Source: RSA9 sp036381195
GTDB taxonomy: Bacteria; Gemmatimonadota; Gemmatimonadetes; Longimicrobiales; RSA9
Reading direction: 5' to 3'
DNA: 64,000 bases
Assembly (NCBI GenBank): GCA_036381195.1
Contig: DASVDH010000127.1
Span: 68,645 to 132,644 of the forward strand
Translations under genes and position numbers: made by a program
The notes under the pieces: generated by a model
Seen by the model: only the letters and a program-made list of their open reading frames with translations
Told to the model about the DNA's origin: nothing
Database searches by the model: none
Shown here: piece by piece, positions 18,601 to 25,930 of the stretch
Layout of the letters: the number at the start of each line of letters is the position of its first letter
How positions within the stretch are numbered: the stretch's first letter is position 1

Positions 18601-20149
18601 CGCCCGTTTGCTGGGTGGCGACATCACGCTGCGGAGCGAGCCCGGGAAGGGCTCGACCTTCACGTTGTGGCTGCCCCGCGACCTACCCGCCGGTTTCGCA
18701 CCCCGCGAAGCGGCCGCGCGCGCGCCCGACCACCGCCCTCCCCCGCGCCGCCACCTCGCCGCGGACGGCCCGCCATCCGCCGCAGGCGCGAGCGGCGGGA
18801 GTCCTGACGGGTGCGGCTCCGCGGAGGAGGCGCGCCTGCGCGCCCTCGTGGAGGAGTTGCGGCGCAGGCTCGACGAGCACGAGCTCCTCGCATCGGCGAC
18901 CGCCACGCTCACGTCCTCCCTGGATTACGTGGAGACGCTGGAGCAGCTCGCGCGGCTCGCCGTGCCGCGCCTCGCGGACCTCTGCATCGTGGACGTCGCC
19001 TCGGACACCCGGAAGATCCGCCGTGTCGCCGTGGTGCATCGCGACCCCGCGCGGGAGGAGCTCGCGGACCGACTCCACGGCTTCGCCCCGGATCCTGCAC
19101 GGAGTCCCCTCGGGCGCGTGCTGTTCAACGGCCGGCCACGGATCATCCCCCACGTGGACGAGGCCTGGCTCCGAACGACGGCCGAAAGCGACGAGCACCT
19201 CCGAGTGCTCCGCGCCCTCCAGCCGCGCTCCGCCATCCTGGTGCCGTTGGGGGCGCGGGGGCGCGTGCTCGGCCTCCTGAGCCTCTTCCGCACCGAGGTG
19301 GGGCGGTCCTACGACCAGGACGATCTGCGGCTGGCGGAGGAGCTGGGGCGCCGCGCGAGCATTGCGGCCGACAACGCGCGGCTGTACGAGGCCGCGCAGG
19401 CCGCGAGCCAGGCGAAATCCGACTTCCTCGCCGTCATGAGCCACGAACTGCGGACGCCGCTCACCGCGATCATCGGGTACGAAGAGTTGCTGGAGCGAGG
19501 ACTCGCGGGGCGGGTCACGGACGAGCAGTTGAGGTACCTCCGCCGCATCAGCGTGAGCGCGCTCCACCTGCGCGAGCTGATCGAGGAGATCCTGACGTTC
19601 TCCCGGCTCGAATCGGCCCGCGAGGCGGTCCGGCTCGAGCACACGGACGTGGCGCGGCTGGCACGGGAGACGGCGGACGTCATCGAGCCCGTGGCACGCG
19701 AGAAGGAGCTGACGTTCGACGTCGTCCTCCCCTCGGAGCCGCTCGAGGCGGAAACGGACCCCGCCAAGCTGCGCCGGGTCCTCCTCAACCTGCTCAACAA
19801 TGCGGTGTCCTTCACAGACGAGGGCGGGATCCGCTTCACGCTCGAGCGCAGCAACGACACGGCCATCTTCCGCATCCGCGACACCGGCATCGGCATCGCG
19901 ACCGAATCCCTCGAGCGCATCTTCGAGCCCTTCTGGCAGGAGCAGCGCGGGCTCACGCGCGAGGTCGGCGGCACCGGCCTGGGGCTCACGGTCGCGCGGC
20001 GGCTGGCCCGCATGCTGGGCGGCGACGTCACGGTCACGAGCGAGATCGGCAAGGGCTCGACCTTCACGGTCCGCCTGCCGCTCCGGCCGCCCGCACCGCC
20101 GCGCGCAGGAGAAAGCCCGCAGCGAGAATCGCGAGCCCCGCCAGGATGA
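15683..20149 (+). CDS. Tandem-core sensor histidine kinase (two complete HisKA-HATPase modules)
   Basis: A 1488-residue sensor. Order: N-terminal membrane region with about eight helices (30-295, MASE-like), PAS (325-440), PAS (450-560), coiled coil (560-600), GAF (605-755, with Cys698 and Cys701 in SCGRCH), kinase core 1 (His780 in FSHDVKNPLGA; G1 DTGPGI 936; G2 GLGLA 964), a Pro/Ala-rich linker (1000-1045), GAF (1070-1235), kinase core 2 (His1254 in MSHELRTPLTAI; G1 DTGIGI 1400; G2 GLGL 1432). Both cores appear catalytically complete. There is no receiver domain and no adjacent regulator gene. The second half resembles the GAF-kinase part of the protein at 7025-8695, suggesting fusion of two kinase genes. 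GTG start at 15683 with GGGAG upstream. Its 3' end overlaps the convergent permease by 86 bases. Confidence 0.9.
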   Translation: MRADGRRPEPGEAERRGAEAARAGRYGTLSRAAAFAALALGLAVLAGWALNEPVLIQVGRGYAPMPPLAAVDFVVGGLALLLSRPADAGRARRAAGAALAGVLTLLSLANVAHQIAGDIAPLGNLLFPAAVAASPWPDPWPATSTALAFSLIGLALLTLALRVRAGDLATQVLALAAAFLALHTLVLYIYDINVLIGRQAYTPMALHSALGVLVLALGILLARPDRGLMRTVTAEDIGGDTARKLLPVALAAPLLFGLARVPGLEARLFGPVLGITLALTLSIAALVALVWWTARAVHRLEQARMRALERAELTRVERERAAARLRLALEAAQVGTWDWDVRTGAVTWSRELEAIYGSDPELVPRSVEELWQAAHPEDRARVRAAIERALESGESYHLEFRTIRPDGAVRWVEMWGTVFRSAQGEPAHMACLCRDVTERVEEARAKARLAEIVESSDDAIAWGDLDGTIRSWNRAGERLYGYTAAEMVGESAYKLAPPGREGEIATILDRLRRGERIENFETVRRTKDGQDIDVSLTVSPVRDAAGRVIGWSIIARDITAQKQAEAERERLLAREREAHAAAEAARREAERHTRQETALRRAAEALTETYSPDEVIRQIADAALEATGADGAFVLRLDRELRDLRVAAAAGTHVPALGQHFPYRGSATESVLERGGVESENIPGSRDTGLPEEVRRSCGRCHAIIVPLVDSGEEIGSLILVRVPERRPFGVEERERADTFAHLTSLALRKIHLLEEAERGRKEMEQLLESRGRLTRGFSHDVKNPLGAAEGQLALLEEGVLDHLAPRQREGVQRARSSIRTAIRLIDSLVELARAEAGRLAVELEPTDVRGVVQEVVEEYRSAAEAKGLEVETRLAEELPIIRSDVDRIRQILANMIVNAVKYTEHGRITVVAKRGEGKAAAPGPGRWMVVEVSDTGPGIPQGMQEAVFGEFIRLEPGPGRGAGLGLAISRRLARLLGGDITLRSEPGKGSTFTLWLPRDLPAGFAPREAAARAPDHRPPPRRHLAADGPPSAAGASGGSPDGCGSAEEARLRALVEELRRRLDEHELLASATATLTSSLDYVETLEQLARLAVPRLADLCIVDVASDTRKIRRVAVVHRDPAREELADRLHGFAPDPARSPLGRVLFNGRPRIIPHVDEAWLRTTAESDEHLRVLRALQPRSAILVPLGARGRVLGLLSLFRTEVGRSYDQDDLRLAEELGRRASIAADNARLYEAAQAASQAKSDFLAVMSHELRTPLTAIIGYEELLERGLAGRVTDEQLRYLRRISVSALHLRELIEEILTFSRLESAREAVRLEHTDVARLARETADVIEPVAREKELTFDVVLPSEPLEAETDPAKLRRVLLNLLNNAVSFTDEGGIRFTLERSNDTAIFRIRDTGIGIATESLERIFEPFWQEQRGLTREVGGTGLGLTVARRLARMLGGDVTVTSEIGKGSTFTVRLPLRPPAPPRAGESPQRESRAPPG

Positions 20150-21341
20150 TGCCCGGCGAGAGCGAGAGCGCGAGGAGCGTGCAGCCGGCCAGCCCGAGCG
20201 CCGGCACGGCATCGCTGAACCGCTTCGCCTGCCTCGGCATGCGCAGCGCCGCGAGGTTCGTGATCCCGTAATACAGCAGGATGGTGAACGACGCCGTGGC
20301 CGCCACACCCGCCAGGGTGCCGGTGCCGGCGACGATCGCCGCGGCCGCGCCGACGGCGAGGACCGCCCTGCCCGGCACGTCGTGGCGCGGGTGCACCGCC
20401 TCCAGGAAGCGCGGCAGGTCGCCCCGCCGCGCCATCGCGAACACCATCCGGCTCAGCCCCAGGAGCTGTGAGAGGATCACGCCCAGCATGGCCGCCACGC
20501 CGCCCACCACCACGGCCGCGCGGACCCAGCCGGCAGAGAACGAGCGCGCCGCCACCTCGAGCGGCGCCGCCGTCCCTGCCAGCGCGTCCGTCCCCACCGC
20601 ACCCGCGGCGACCAGCGCGACGGCCAGGTACAGCAGCAGTACGCCGCCGATCGTGACCTCGATCGCCCGCGGGATGGTGCGCTGCGGCTCGCGCACCTCC
20701 TCACCCAGCGTGGCAATGCGCGCGTAGCCCGTGTAGGCGAAGAAGAGCAGCGCGCCCGCACGCAGGACGCCCTCGACGCCGGCGGGCGCGAACGGCCGCA
20801 GGTTGGAGACGCGGAACGATGGCGCGCCGAACAGCACGAACAGCGACAGCGCGCCCACCGAAACCGCCACGATGACGAGGTTGGCGCGGCTCGAGCGGCG
20901 GATGCCGAAGTAGTTCAACGCCGTGAAGGCGGCGACGGCACCGACGGCGACGGCGCGCGGCGGCAGCCCGGGCGCGAGCGCCTCCAGGTAGCCCGCCAGC
21001 CCGAGCGCGACCGTGCCCGCCGCCGTGATCTTGCTCGCGAGGAACAGCCAGCCCGCCGCGAAGCCGAACGCGGGCGAGAGGACCCGGTACCCGTACTCGT
21101 ACGTGCCGCCCGAGCGCGGGTACTCGGCCGCGAGCTGCGCCGAGCTGAGCGCGTTCGCCGCCGCGGCGCCGCCCGCGAGCAGCAGCCCCAGCAGGAACGC
21201 CGGCCCGGCCACGCCCGCCGCCACGCCCGTGACCACGAAGATCCCCGCGCCGATGATCGCGCCGACGCCGATGCCCACGGCGTCCAGCAGGCCGAGCTCG
21301 CGGCGCAGCGCATTCGCCCGGTCCTCATCGCTTCCCGGCAT
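20064..21341 (-). CDS. APC-superfamily amino acid permease
   Basis: A 425-residue inner-membrane transporter with about 12 helices. The first helix carries the family substrate/ion-binding signature GIGVGAIIGAGIFVVTG, and helix 3/loop motifs (AAEYPRSGGTYEYGYRV) are typical of amino acid-polyamine-organocation carriers. The ATG at 21341 lies shortly before helix 1, as expected; an upstream extension of the frame is Arg/Pro-rich and not conserved. It is shorter than typical basic-amino-acid members, so a neutral amino acid substrate is possible. Single gene, convergent with the tandem kinase. Confidence 0.88.
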   Translation of the reverse strand: MPGSDEDRANALRRELGLLDAVGIGVGAIIGAGIFVVTGVAAGVAGPAFLLGLLLAGGAAAANALSSAQLAAEYPRSGGTYEYGYRVLSPAFGFAAGWLFLASKITAAGTVALGLAGYLEALAPGLPPRAVAVGAVAAFTALNYFGIRRSSRANLVIVAVSVGALSLFVLFGAPSFRVSNLRPFAPAGVEGVLRAGALLFFAYTGYARIATLGEEVREPQRTIPRAIEVTIGGVLLLYLAVALVAAGAVGTDALAGTAAPLEVAARSFSAGWVRAAVVVGGVAAMLGVILSQLLGLSRMVFAMARRGDLPRFLEAVHPRHDVPGRAVLAVGAAAAIVAGTGTLAGVAATASFTILLYYGITNLAALRMPRQAKRFSDAVPALGLAGCTLLALSLSPGIILAGLAILAAGFLLRAAVRAAGAAGGP

Positions 21342-21435
21342 GCGCGCAAACCTACGCGCTTGCGCGGGCGCCCGCACGGGCGGGCGCCGACGGGCGGCCG
21401 CCGCGAGCCGGGCGGCGCCCATACGCCGAGACGGT

Positions 21436-21463
21436 CCGGATGGTTCAATCTTGTACCATCCGG
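21436..21463. promoter_or_regulatory. Perfect 9-bp inverted repeat (candidate operator or hairpin)
   Basis: CCGGATGGT and ACCATCCGG flank a ten-base AT-richer loop (TCAATCTTGT), 95 bases upstream of the permease start. The AT-rich centre stands out in a very GC-rich background. No U-tract follows on either strand, so an operator for the permease is as likely as a terminator. Confidence 0.4.
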
Positions 21464-21613
21464 CTCCTCGTGGTGAATGGCGGGGCGCGGCGCGACGGGT
21501 CGTGCGCCGGGCCGCGGCCGCCTGTTCCGGCGGCGCGGCCGCCCCTGCGGAAGGGGGCCGCGTCGCGGCCGGACCGCCGAACGGCCCTGCGCTGGCACGC
21601 GACGTGCCCTGGC

Positions 21614-21635
21614 CCATGTGACTCCGCACGGGGGG
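21614..21635 (+). repeat. Direct repeat copy 1 upstream of CBM48-sigma operon
   Basis: A 22-base element starting CCATGTGACTC and ending in six G. It is repeated at 21672-21693 with two substitutions and a 58-base period. The pair lies 90-170 bases upstream of the operon that encodes an ECF sigma factor. Possible paired promoter or activator sites; no direct evidence. Confidence 0.45.
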
Positions 21636-21671
21636 ATCGGACGTGAACGCCCTGCCCGCGCCGCGCGCGCT

Positions 21672-21693
21672 CCATGTGACTCTGCGCGGGGGG
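21672..21693 (+). repeat. Direct repeat copy 2 upstream of CBM48-sigma operon
   Basis: Second copy of the element at 21614-21635, matching at 20 of 22 positions. It lies 89 bases before the start codon of the first operon gene. Confidence 0.45.
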
Positions 21694-21781
21694 AGGATCG
21701 TCCGGATGTTGGGGAACGCGGATGGACGGCAGCGCCCCGCGGCGTTGCCGGACGGAGTACCCACAGCACGCAGGACCGGAC

Positions 21782-22492
21782 ATGAGCACACGCATCCAGG
21801 CCGCGCTGGACGGCGAGGTCGCCAGGGAGTCGCTGCGGCCCGAGGAGGCCCGCGAGCTGGACCTCTGGGAAGAAGCGATCGACACGGCGCTCGCGCCCGT
21901 CCGGCGGGAAGCGGCGCCCGACCTGACCGAAGCCGTGATGCGCCGCATCGCCCGGCCCGCGGTTGCGGGGGAGACGAGCCCCCGGCACGCCGCCTCCGAG
22001 GCCGCCTCTCCGCGCGGCCGCGCGGCCGGCGGGTGGAAGAGGGTCGCGGCGTGGTTGCTCGCGCCGAGGCCGGTCACCCTGATCTTCAGGCCCGCGTCCG
22101 CGCTCGCGGCCGCGGCCGTGGGCGCGCTGCTCGTGGCCGCGCCCTGGCCTGGCCGGGGCGGCCCGGATACGCGGCCGGCCGCCGCGGCGCACGCGGGTGC
22201 TCCGGAGACGACGAAGGTCTTCGTCCAGTTCCGTCTCGAGGCGCCGGGTGCCCGACGCGTCGAGCTGGCCGGCGACTTCACGGACTGGCGGCCGGCACAC
22301 ACGCTCAGCGAAGCGGCGCCCGGCGTGTGGACCGTCGTCGTCCCGCTCGAGCCAGGCGTCCATGAGTACGCGTTCGTGATCGATGGCGAGCGCTGGGTCC
22401 CGGACCCGCTCGCGCCGCGTGTGGACGATGGATTCGGCGGGAGCAACAGCCGCCTGGACGTGCTCGCGCCGATCCCCGGAGGTGCGCTGTGA
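21782..22492 (+). CDS. Membrane-anchored protein with C-terminal CBM48/AMPK-type glycogen-binding domain; possible anti-sigma factor
   Basis: A 236-residue protein. The N-terminal 60 residues are acidic and helical (ALDGEVARESLRPEEARELD ... EAVMRRIARP), resembling the N-terminal part of anti-sigma proteins. One transmembrane helix follows (about 100-120), then a periplasmic carbohydrate-binding early-set domain (about 138-230; VELAGDFTDWRPAHTL, GVWTVVVPLEPGVHEYAFVIDG). First gene of a four-gene operon; its stop overlaps the next start by four bases, and the third gene encodes an ECF sigma factor. Inference: membrane anti-sigma factor with a sugar-polymer- or protein-sensing domain. Seen directly: domain order and operon structure. 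Confidence 0.75.
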   Translation: MSTRIQAALDGEVARESLRPEEARELDLWEEAIDTALAPVRREAAPDLTEAVMRRIARPAVAGETSPRHAASEAASPRGRAAGGWKRVAAWLLAPRPVTLIFRPASALAAAAVGALLVAAPWPGRGGPDTRPAAAAHAGAPETTKVFVQFRLEAPGARRVELAGDFTDWRPAHTLSEAAPGVWTVVVPLEPGVHEYAFVIDGERWVPDPLAPRVDDGFGGSNSRLDVLAPIPGGAL

Positions 22493-23733
22493 CGCGCGCA
22501 CGCGCCGCCGGCGTGTCGGCCGCGCGAGCGGCGGGCGCGCGCTGCGCCGCGGCGGCAGCGTACGCGGGAGCGCCCGTGCGCGCGCTGGCCGCGCTGCTGG
22601 CCGCGAGCGTGCTCGTGCCGGCACCCGCGCTCGCACAGCGCTGGAGTGCCGAGGCGCAGTTCGGCCGGCTGGACTTCCTCGCCGCTGCCGCTGCGGCGCC
22701 GCCCGCAACCAGCATCAGCTTCGGCCTGCGCCGCGATTCGCCCTCCGGCCGCTTGCGGTTCGCTGGTGGCCTGCCGCTGGGCGAGGAGGATCCCGTCTGG
22801 GCGCTGGCCGAGGTGGCGGAGCGCGCTGGCCTGCGCCGGGGCGCATGGTTCCTCGGCGCAGACCTCTCGGCCTACGGCTTCCTCCAGCGCTACGCCACCA
22901 GGGTCGCGGCGGAGGATGGCGGACTGCTCGGCGGACTCATCCCGGGAGCGCGCTCGCGCGAAGAGGTGGTGCACGGCTTCGGCGTCGCTGGCGAGGCCGT
23001 ACCGGTGATCGGCGTCACGACGTCGGCCATCGGCATCGAGGCTGGCGCCGGCGTTTCCTATTACCACGGAGCGCTGGGCGAGCAGGCCCGCAGCCGCCTC
23101 GCGCGGCTCGCGGACGTGCGGCTCACGTTCGCGCCCCGCTCGCGGTTTGCCGTGAGCGCGGAACTGCACGGCGTGGCCGTCGAGGAGGGCCGTTACTCGC
23201 GGGCGGGAATCATCGGCGCGTACCGGCGCGGGCACGCCACGCTGTGGGCATCCGCGGGCTACTGGCTCGATGGCGAAGGCGGCACGCCGTGGGCGGCCGG
23301 CGCCTCGCTCTCGCTGGGGAGGCGGATGGAGATCGAGGTCTACGCGCGGCACGATCCATTCGACCCGATCCACCGCAGCGCGCCGCGGCGCTCGTGGGGT
23401 GCCGCCACGCGCGTGTTCCTCACCTCGCCGCCCGCGCCCGCGGAGCCCGTGCCGGCGGCGTACGCGGGTGGACGCGCGACCATCGTCCTCCCGGCGGACG
23501 CGGTGCGGGGCCGGCCGCGCATCGCGGGCGACTTCAACGACTGGACACCCGCGGCCATGACGCGGGAGGGCGAACGCTGGACGTACACCGTGGCGCTGGC
23601 GCCCGGCGTGTACGAGTACGCATTCGTCAGCGAGGACGGCGAGTGGTTCGTGCCCGAGTCGGTGCCCGGCCGCAAGGACGACGGAATGGGCGGCCACGTC
23701 GCCATCCTCGTGGTCCGGGAGGCGGAGCCGTGA
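22489..23733 (+). CDS. Exported protein with barrel-like region and C-terminal CBM48 domain
   Basis: A 414-residue protein with a signal peptide (hydrophobic stretch VRALAALLAASVLVPAPALAQ, cleaved near residue 50). It has an N-terminal region of alternating strands rich in Gly, Arg and aromatics (about 55-320), suggestive of an outer-membrane beta-barrel, and a C-terminal early-set domain (about 325-410; RIAGDFNDWTPAAM, GVYEYAFVSEDGEWFVPE) closely related to the one in the preceding gene. GTG start overlaps the previous stop (GTGA), and its own stop overlaps the sigma-factor start. Probably an outer-membrane partner of the first protein; the function is not established. Confidence 0.7.
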   Translation: MTRARAAGVSAARAAGARCAAAAAYAGAPVRALAALLAASVLVPAPALAQRWSAEAQFGRLDFLAAAAAAPPATSISFGLRRDSPSGRLRFAGGLPLGEEDPVWALAEVAERAGLRRGAWFLGADLSAYGFLQRYATRVAAEDGGLLGGLIPGARSREEVVHGFGVAGEAVPVIGVTTSAIGIEAGAGVSYYHGALGEQARSRLARLADVRLTFAPRSRFAVSAELHGVAVEEGRYSRAGIIGAYRRGHATLWASAGYWLDGEGGTPWAAGASLSLGRRMEIEVYARHDPFDPIHRSAPRRSWGAATRVFLTSPPAPAEPVPAAYAGGRATIVLPADAVRGRPRIAGDFNDWTPAAMTREGERWTYTVALAPGVYEYAFVSEDGEWFVPESVPGRKDDGMGGHVAILVVREAEP

Positions 23734-24332
23734 GCGCGGCCGGGCCGGAGGCGCGGCGGGCTCTCGCGCCGGCGCACCGCTTACGGACGCCGGAGACGGA
23801 GCCGGGTGATGGCGACATCGTCGCCCGCGTGCTGCGCGGCGACAGCGACAGCTTCGCGATCCTCGTCCGGCGGCACCAGGAGGCGCTCTTCCGTCACGCG
23901 CGCGGGATGGGCCTCGACCCGGACACGGCCGCGGACATGGTGCAGGATGCGCTGGTCAAGGCGTACGGAGGGCTCACCCACTGTCGCAACCCGGACCGCT
24001 TCCGGAGCTGGCTGTTCCGCATCCTGCGCAACTGCTGCCTGGACTACCTGAAGAACGTGCGGCGCCGGGACGTCTCGCTCGAGGATCCGGCGCTGGGCGA
24101 TGCCGCGGCCCGGGTGCAGCCCCACGATGAGACGCGCGCCTATCTCGGCGCGGCGCTCGGGCGGCTCTCGCCGCTGCTCCGCGAGGCGTTCCTGCTCCGC
24201 CACGAGGCCGGTTACACGTATGACGAGGTGGCGGAGATCACCGACGCGTCGCCTAGCGCGGTGAAGATGCGCGTGCATCGCGCGCGCGAGGAGTTGCGCG
24301 CGCAGCTCCTCGAGCACGGCGGTGGGATGTGA
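23730..24332 (+). CDS. ECF-family RNA polymerase sigma factor
   Basis: A 200-residue sigma factor. Region 2 spans about 30-100 (DSFAILVRRHQEALFRHARG, TAADMVQDALVKAY, RFRSWLFRILRNCCLDYLK), and region 4 spans about 140-192 (LSPLLREAFLLRHEAGYTYD, EVAEITDASPSAVKMRVHRA). Length is typical of ECF sigmas. The GTG at 23730 overlaps the preceding stop by four bases, and its stop overlaps the next frame. It lies downstream of, and is coupled to, the two CBM48 genes, one of which may be its anti-sigma factor. Confidence 0.92.
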   Translation: MSAAGPEARRALAPAHRLRTPETEPGDGDIVARVLRGDSDSFAILVRRHQEALFRHARGMGLDPDTAADMVQDALVKAYGGLTHCRNPDRFRSWLFRILRNCCLDYLKNVRRRDVSLEDPALGDAAARVQPHDETRAYLGAALGRLSPLLREAFLLRHEAGYTYDEVAEITDASPSAVKMRVHRAREELRAQLLEHGGGM

Positions 24333-24397
24333 CGAACGCGGGAGCGCCGCTCGTCCAGGAAGACGAGGGGACCGGCGAAACCGTGATGGAGGCGAAC

Positions 24398-25018
24398 ATG
24401 AGGTACGGCAAGATGGGCAGGACGGCACTTTTCGTGGTTGCGATCGCGGCCTTTGCGCCTGCGGTGTCGTACGCGCAGGCCGGGCAGCCTGCGCCAGCGA
24501 GCCAGGGTGGCGAGGAGAAGGGCGGCAATGCCGAAGCGCGCATCCAGGCGGCCATGGAAGCGGCCGTGCGCGCGAACATTCCGGTCTCACTGCTCGAGAG
24601 CAAGGCCAAGGAGGGCGAGGCGAAGGGCGTGCCGGCGGAGCGGATCGCCGCGGCCGTCGAGGCGCGGCTCGAGGCGCTGATGCGCGCGCAGGACGTGCTG
24701 GACAAGGCCGGCGTCGAGATCGCCAATGAGGGCGAGCTGTTGCTCGCGGCCGAGGCGCTGCGCGCGGGCGTGAGCGAGACGGCCCTGATCGAGGTGAGCA
24801 AGGCCGCGTCGGGCGAGCAGCGCGCCGTCGCGACGGCAGTGCTCACGGACCTGGTGCGCCTGGGCATCGCCTCGCCCACCGCCCTCGCCCGCGTGAGCGC
24901 CGCACTGGCCGGCCGCGCGGAGTCGCTGGTGAACCTGCGCGCCGAGGCCGCCGCCTCGCTGCGCGCGCGCGGCGAGCTGGCCACCGGCTTGCCCCTGCCG
25001 GGCGGGCCCAACCACTGA
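24398..25018 (+). CDS. Exported Ala/Glu-rich helical protein of unknown function
   Basis: A 206-residue protein with a clear signal peptide (MGRTALFVVAIAAFAPAVSY, cleaved after AQA) followed by an almost entirely helical, Ala/Glu/Arg-rich body. ATG at 24398 is chosen for its GGAGG ribosome site five bases upstream and the signal peptide that starts there; a GTG at 24329 in the same frame overlaps the sigma-factor stop by four bases and could be used instead. Last gene of the CBM48-sigma operon. I do not recognise a family; the body could be a periplasmic coiled coil. Confidence 0.7.
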   Translation: MRYGKMGRTALFVVAIAAFAPAVSYAQAGQPAPASQGGEEKGGNAEARIQAAMEAAVRANIPVSLLESKAKEGEAKGVPAERIAAAVEARLEALMRAQDVLDKAGVEIANEGELLLAAEALRAGVSETALIEVSKAASGEQRAVATAVLTDLVRLGIASPTALARVSAALAGRAESLVNLRAEAAASLRARGELATGLPLPGGPNH

Positions 25019-25043
25019 CCGGTCCCACCGTCCGGCAGCATGC

Positions 25044-25080
25044 GCGGCCCGCCCCGTTTGCCGGGCGGGCCGCTCTTCTT
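25044..25080 (+). terminator. Rho-independent terminator of the CBM48-sigma operon
   Basis: A perfect 11-bp GC stem (GCGGCCCGCCC with GGGCGGGCCGC, 25044-25073) with an eight-base loop is followed by TCTTCTTA. It lies 25 bases after the last stop codon of the operon. Confidence 0.85.
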
Positions 25081-25235
25081 ATGATGAAAGGCGGATGGGA
25101 GCACCCCCGGCCCGACCCCTCGGCCGGGCCGAGGCCGCGCCCCGCCTCTCCACCATGCAAGGAGCGCGGCAGCGCCCGGGTCCCGGCGGAGAAATGGCGA
25201 GGCAACCGCGGGGAGGAAGGGGGCGGGCCCGTGCT

Positions 25236-25283
25236 CGTACACGTAAACGTAAACGTACACGTGCACGTGCACGTGCACGTTTA
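25236..25283 (+). repeat. CGTNNA hexamer array upstream of asparaginase gene
   Basis: Eight tandem hexamers in the order CGTACA, CGTAAA twice, CGTACA, CGTGCA three times, CGTTTA. The array ends 43 bases before the asparaginase ATG, in the sense orientation of that gene. Similar arrays precede the genes starting at 28273 and 44030 (minus strand), again in the sense orientation. It is not in a coding region. Role unknown. Confidence 0.75.
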
Positions 25284-25326
25284 CACACGACAGCCTCGCC
25301 AGGGCGACCACTGGCGGGAGACACGC

Positions 25327-25911
25327 ATGCCGATCCGGGTGTTCGCGACGGGCGGGACGTTCGACAAAGAATACGACGAGCTGCGCGGCCAGCTCTACTT
25401 CCGGGACACGCACGTGCCCGAGATGCTCCGGCTCGGCCGCTGCCGGCTGGACGTTTCCGTGCGCACGCTCATGATGATCGATAGCCTCGACATGACCGAG
25501 GAGGATCGCGCCACCATCGTGGACCACTGCCGCCGGTGCGCGGAGGAGCGCATCGTCATCACGCACGGCACGGACACGATGGTCGAGACGGCGCGCGCGC
25601 TCGCGCACGGCGTCACGGGCAAGACCATCGTCCTCACGGGCGCGATGGTGCCGTACGCGTTCGGCAGCTCGGACGGGCTGTTCAACCTGGGCAGCGCGCT
25701 CTCCTTCGTGCAGGTGCTGCCGCCCGGCGTGTACGTGGCGATGAACGGGCGCTGCTTCCCGTGGAACGACGTGCGCAAGAACCGCGAAACCGGCGTGTTC
25801 GAGCCGCTGGGCGAAGAGGCGGCCCGGCCGCTGGAGGCGCGTTCGCCGGCGGGCGAGGACGGCACGCGCGCACGGCCCGCGGTGCGTGGCGACGCTGCGG
25901 CAGGGAGCTGA
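25327..25911 (+). CDS. Short asparaginase-type protein (N-terminal catalytic domain only)
   Basis: A 194-residue cytoplasmic protein matching only the N-terminal domain of type I/II L-asparaginases, which are normally about 320-350 residues. Catalytic residues are present: the nucleophile Thr in ATGGTFDK (Thr11) and the second triad in THGTDTMVETA. The C-terminal domain that completes the active-site interface is missing, and the last 30 residues are low-complexity. Standalone N-domain asparaginases are known in other bacteria. ATG at 25327 precedes the conserved strand PIRVFATGG and follows GGGAG; a longer in-frame extension would run through the hexamer array and is rejected. Confidence 0.82.
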   Translation: MPIRVFATGGTFDKEYDELRGQLYFRDTHVPEMLRLGRCRLDVSVRTLMMIDSLDMTEEDRATIVDHCRRCAEERIVITHGTDTMVETARALAHGVTGKTIVLTGAMVPYAFGSSDGLFNLGSALSFVQVLPPGVYVAMNGRCFPWNDVRKNRETGVFEPLGEEAARPLEARSPAGEDGTRARPAVRGDAAAGS

Positions 25912-25930
25912 TGGCGCCGCGCCTCCACGC

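Larger units (their letters stand above)
21342..21781. promoter_or_regulatory. Intergenic region between permease and CBM48-sigma operon
   Basis: A 440-base non-coding stretch that must hold the promoter of the minus-strand permease and of the plus-strand CBM48-sigma operon. It contains a perfect inverted repeat (21436-21463) and two direct repeats (21614 and 21672), listed separately. Open frames here are Arg/Ala-rich without family resemblance. Confidence 0.5.

Noticed and set aside
25236..25283. Tandem repeats considered as a CRISPR array
   Set aside because: Units of six bases without spacers cannot be CRISPR; no cas genes are present in the window.
25081..25326. 82-codon N-terminal extension of the asparaginase through the hexamer array
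   Set aside because: It translates the repeat as alternating Val-His/Val-Asn residues, has no ribosome site at its start, and the catalytic strand begins right after the ATG at 25327.
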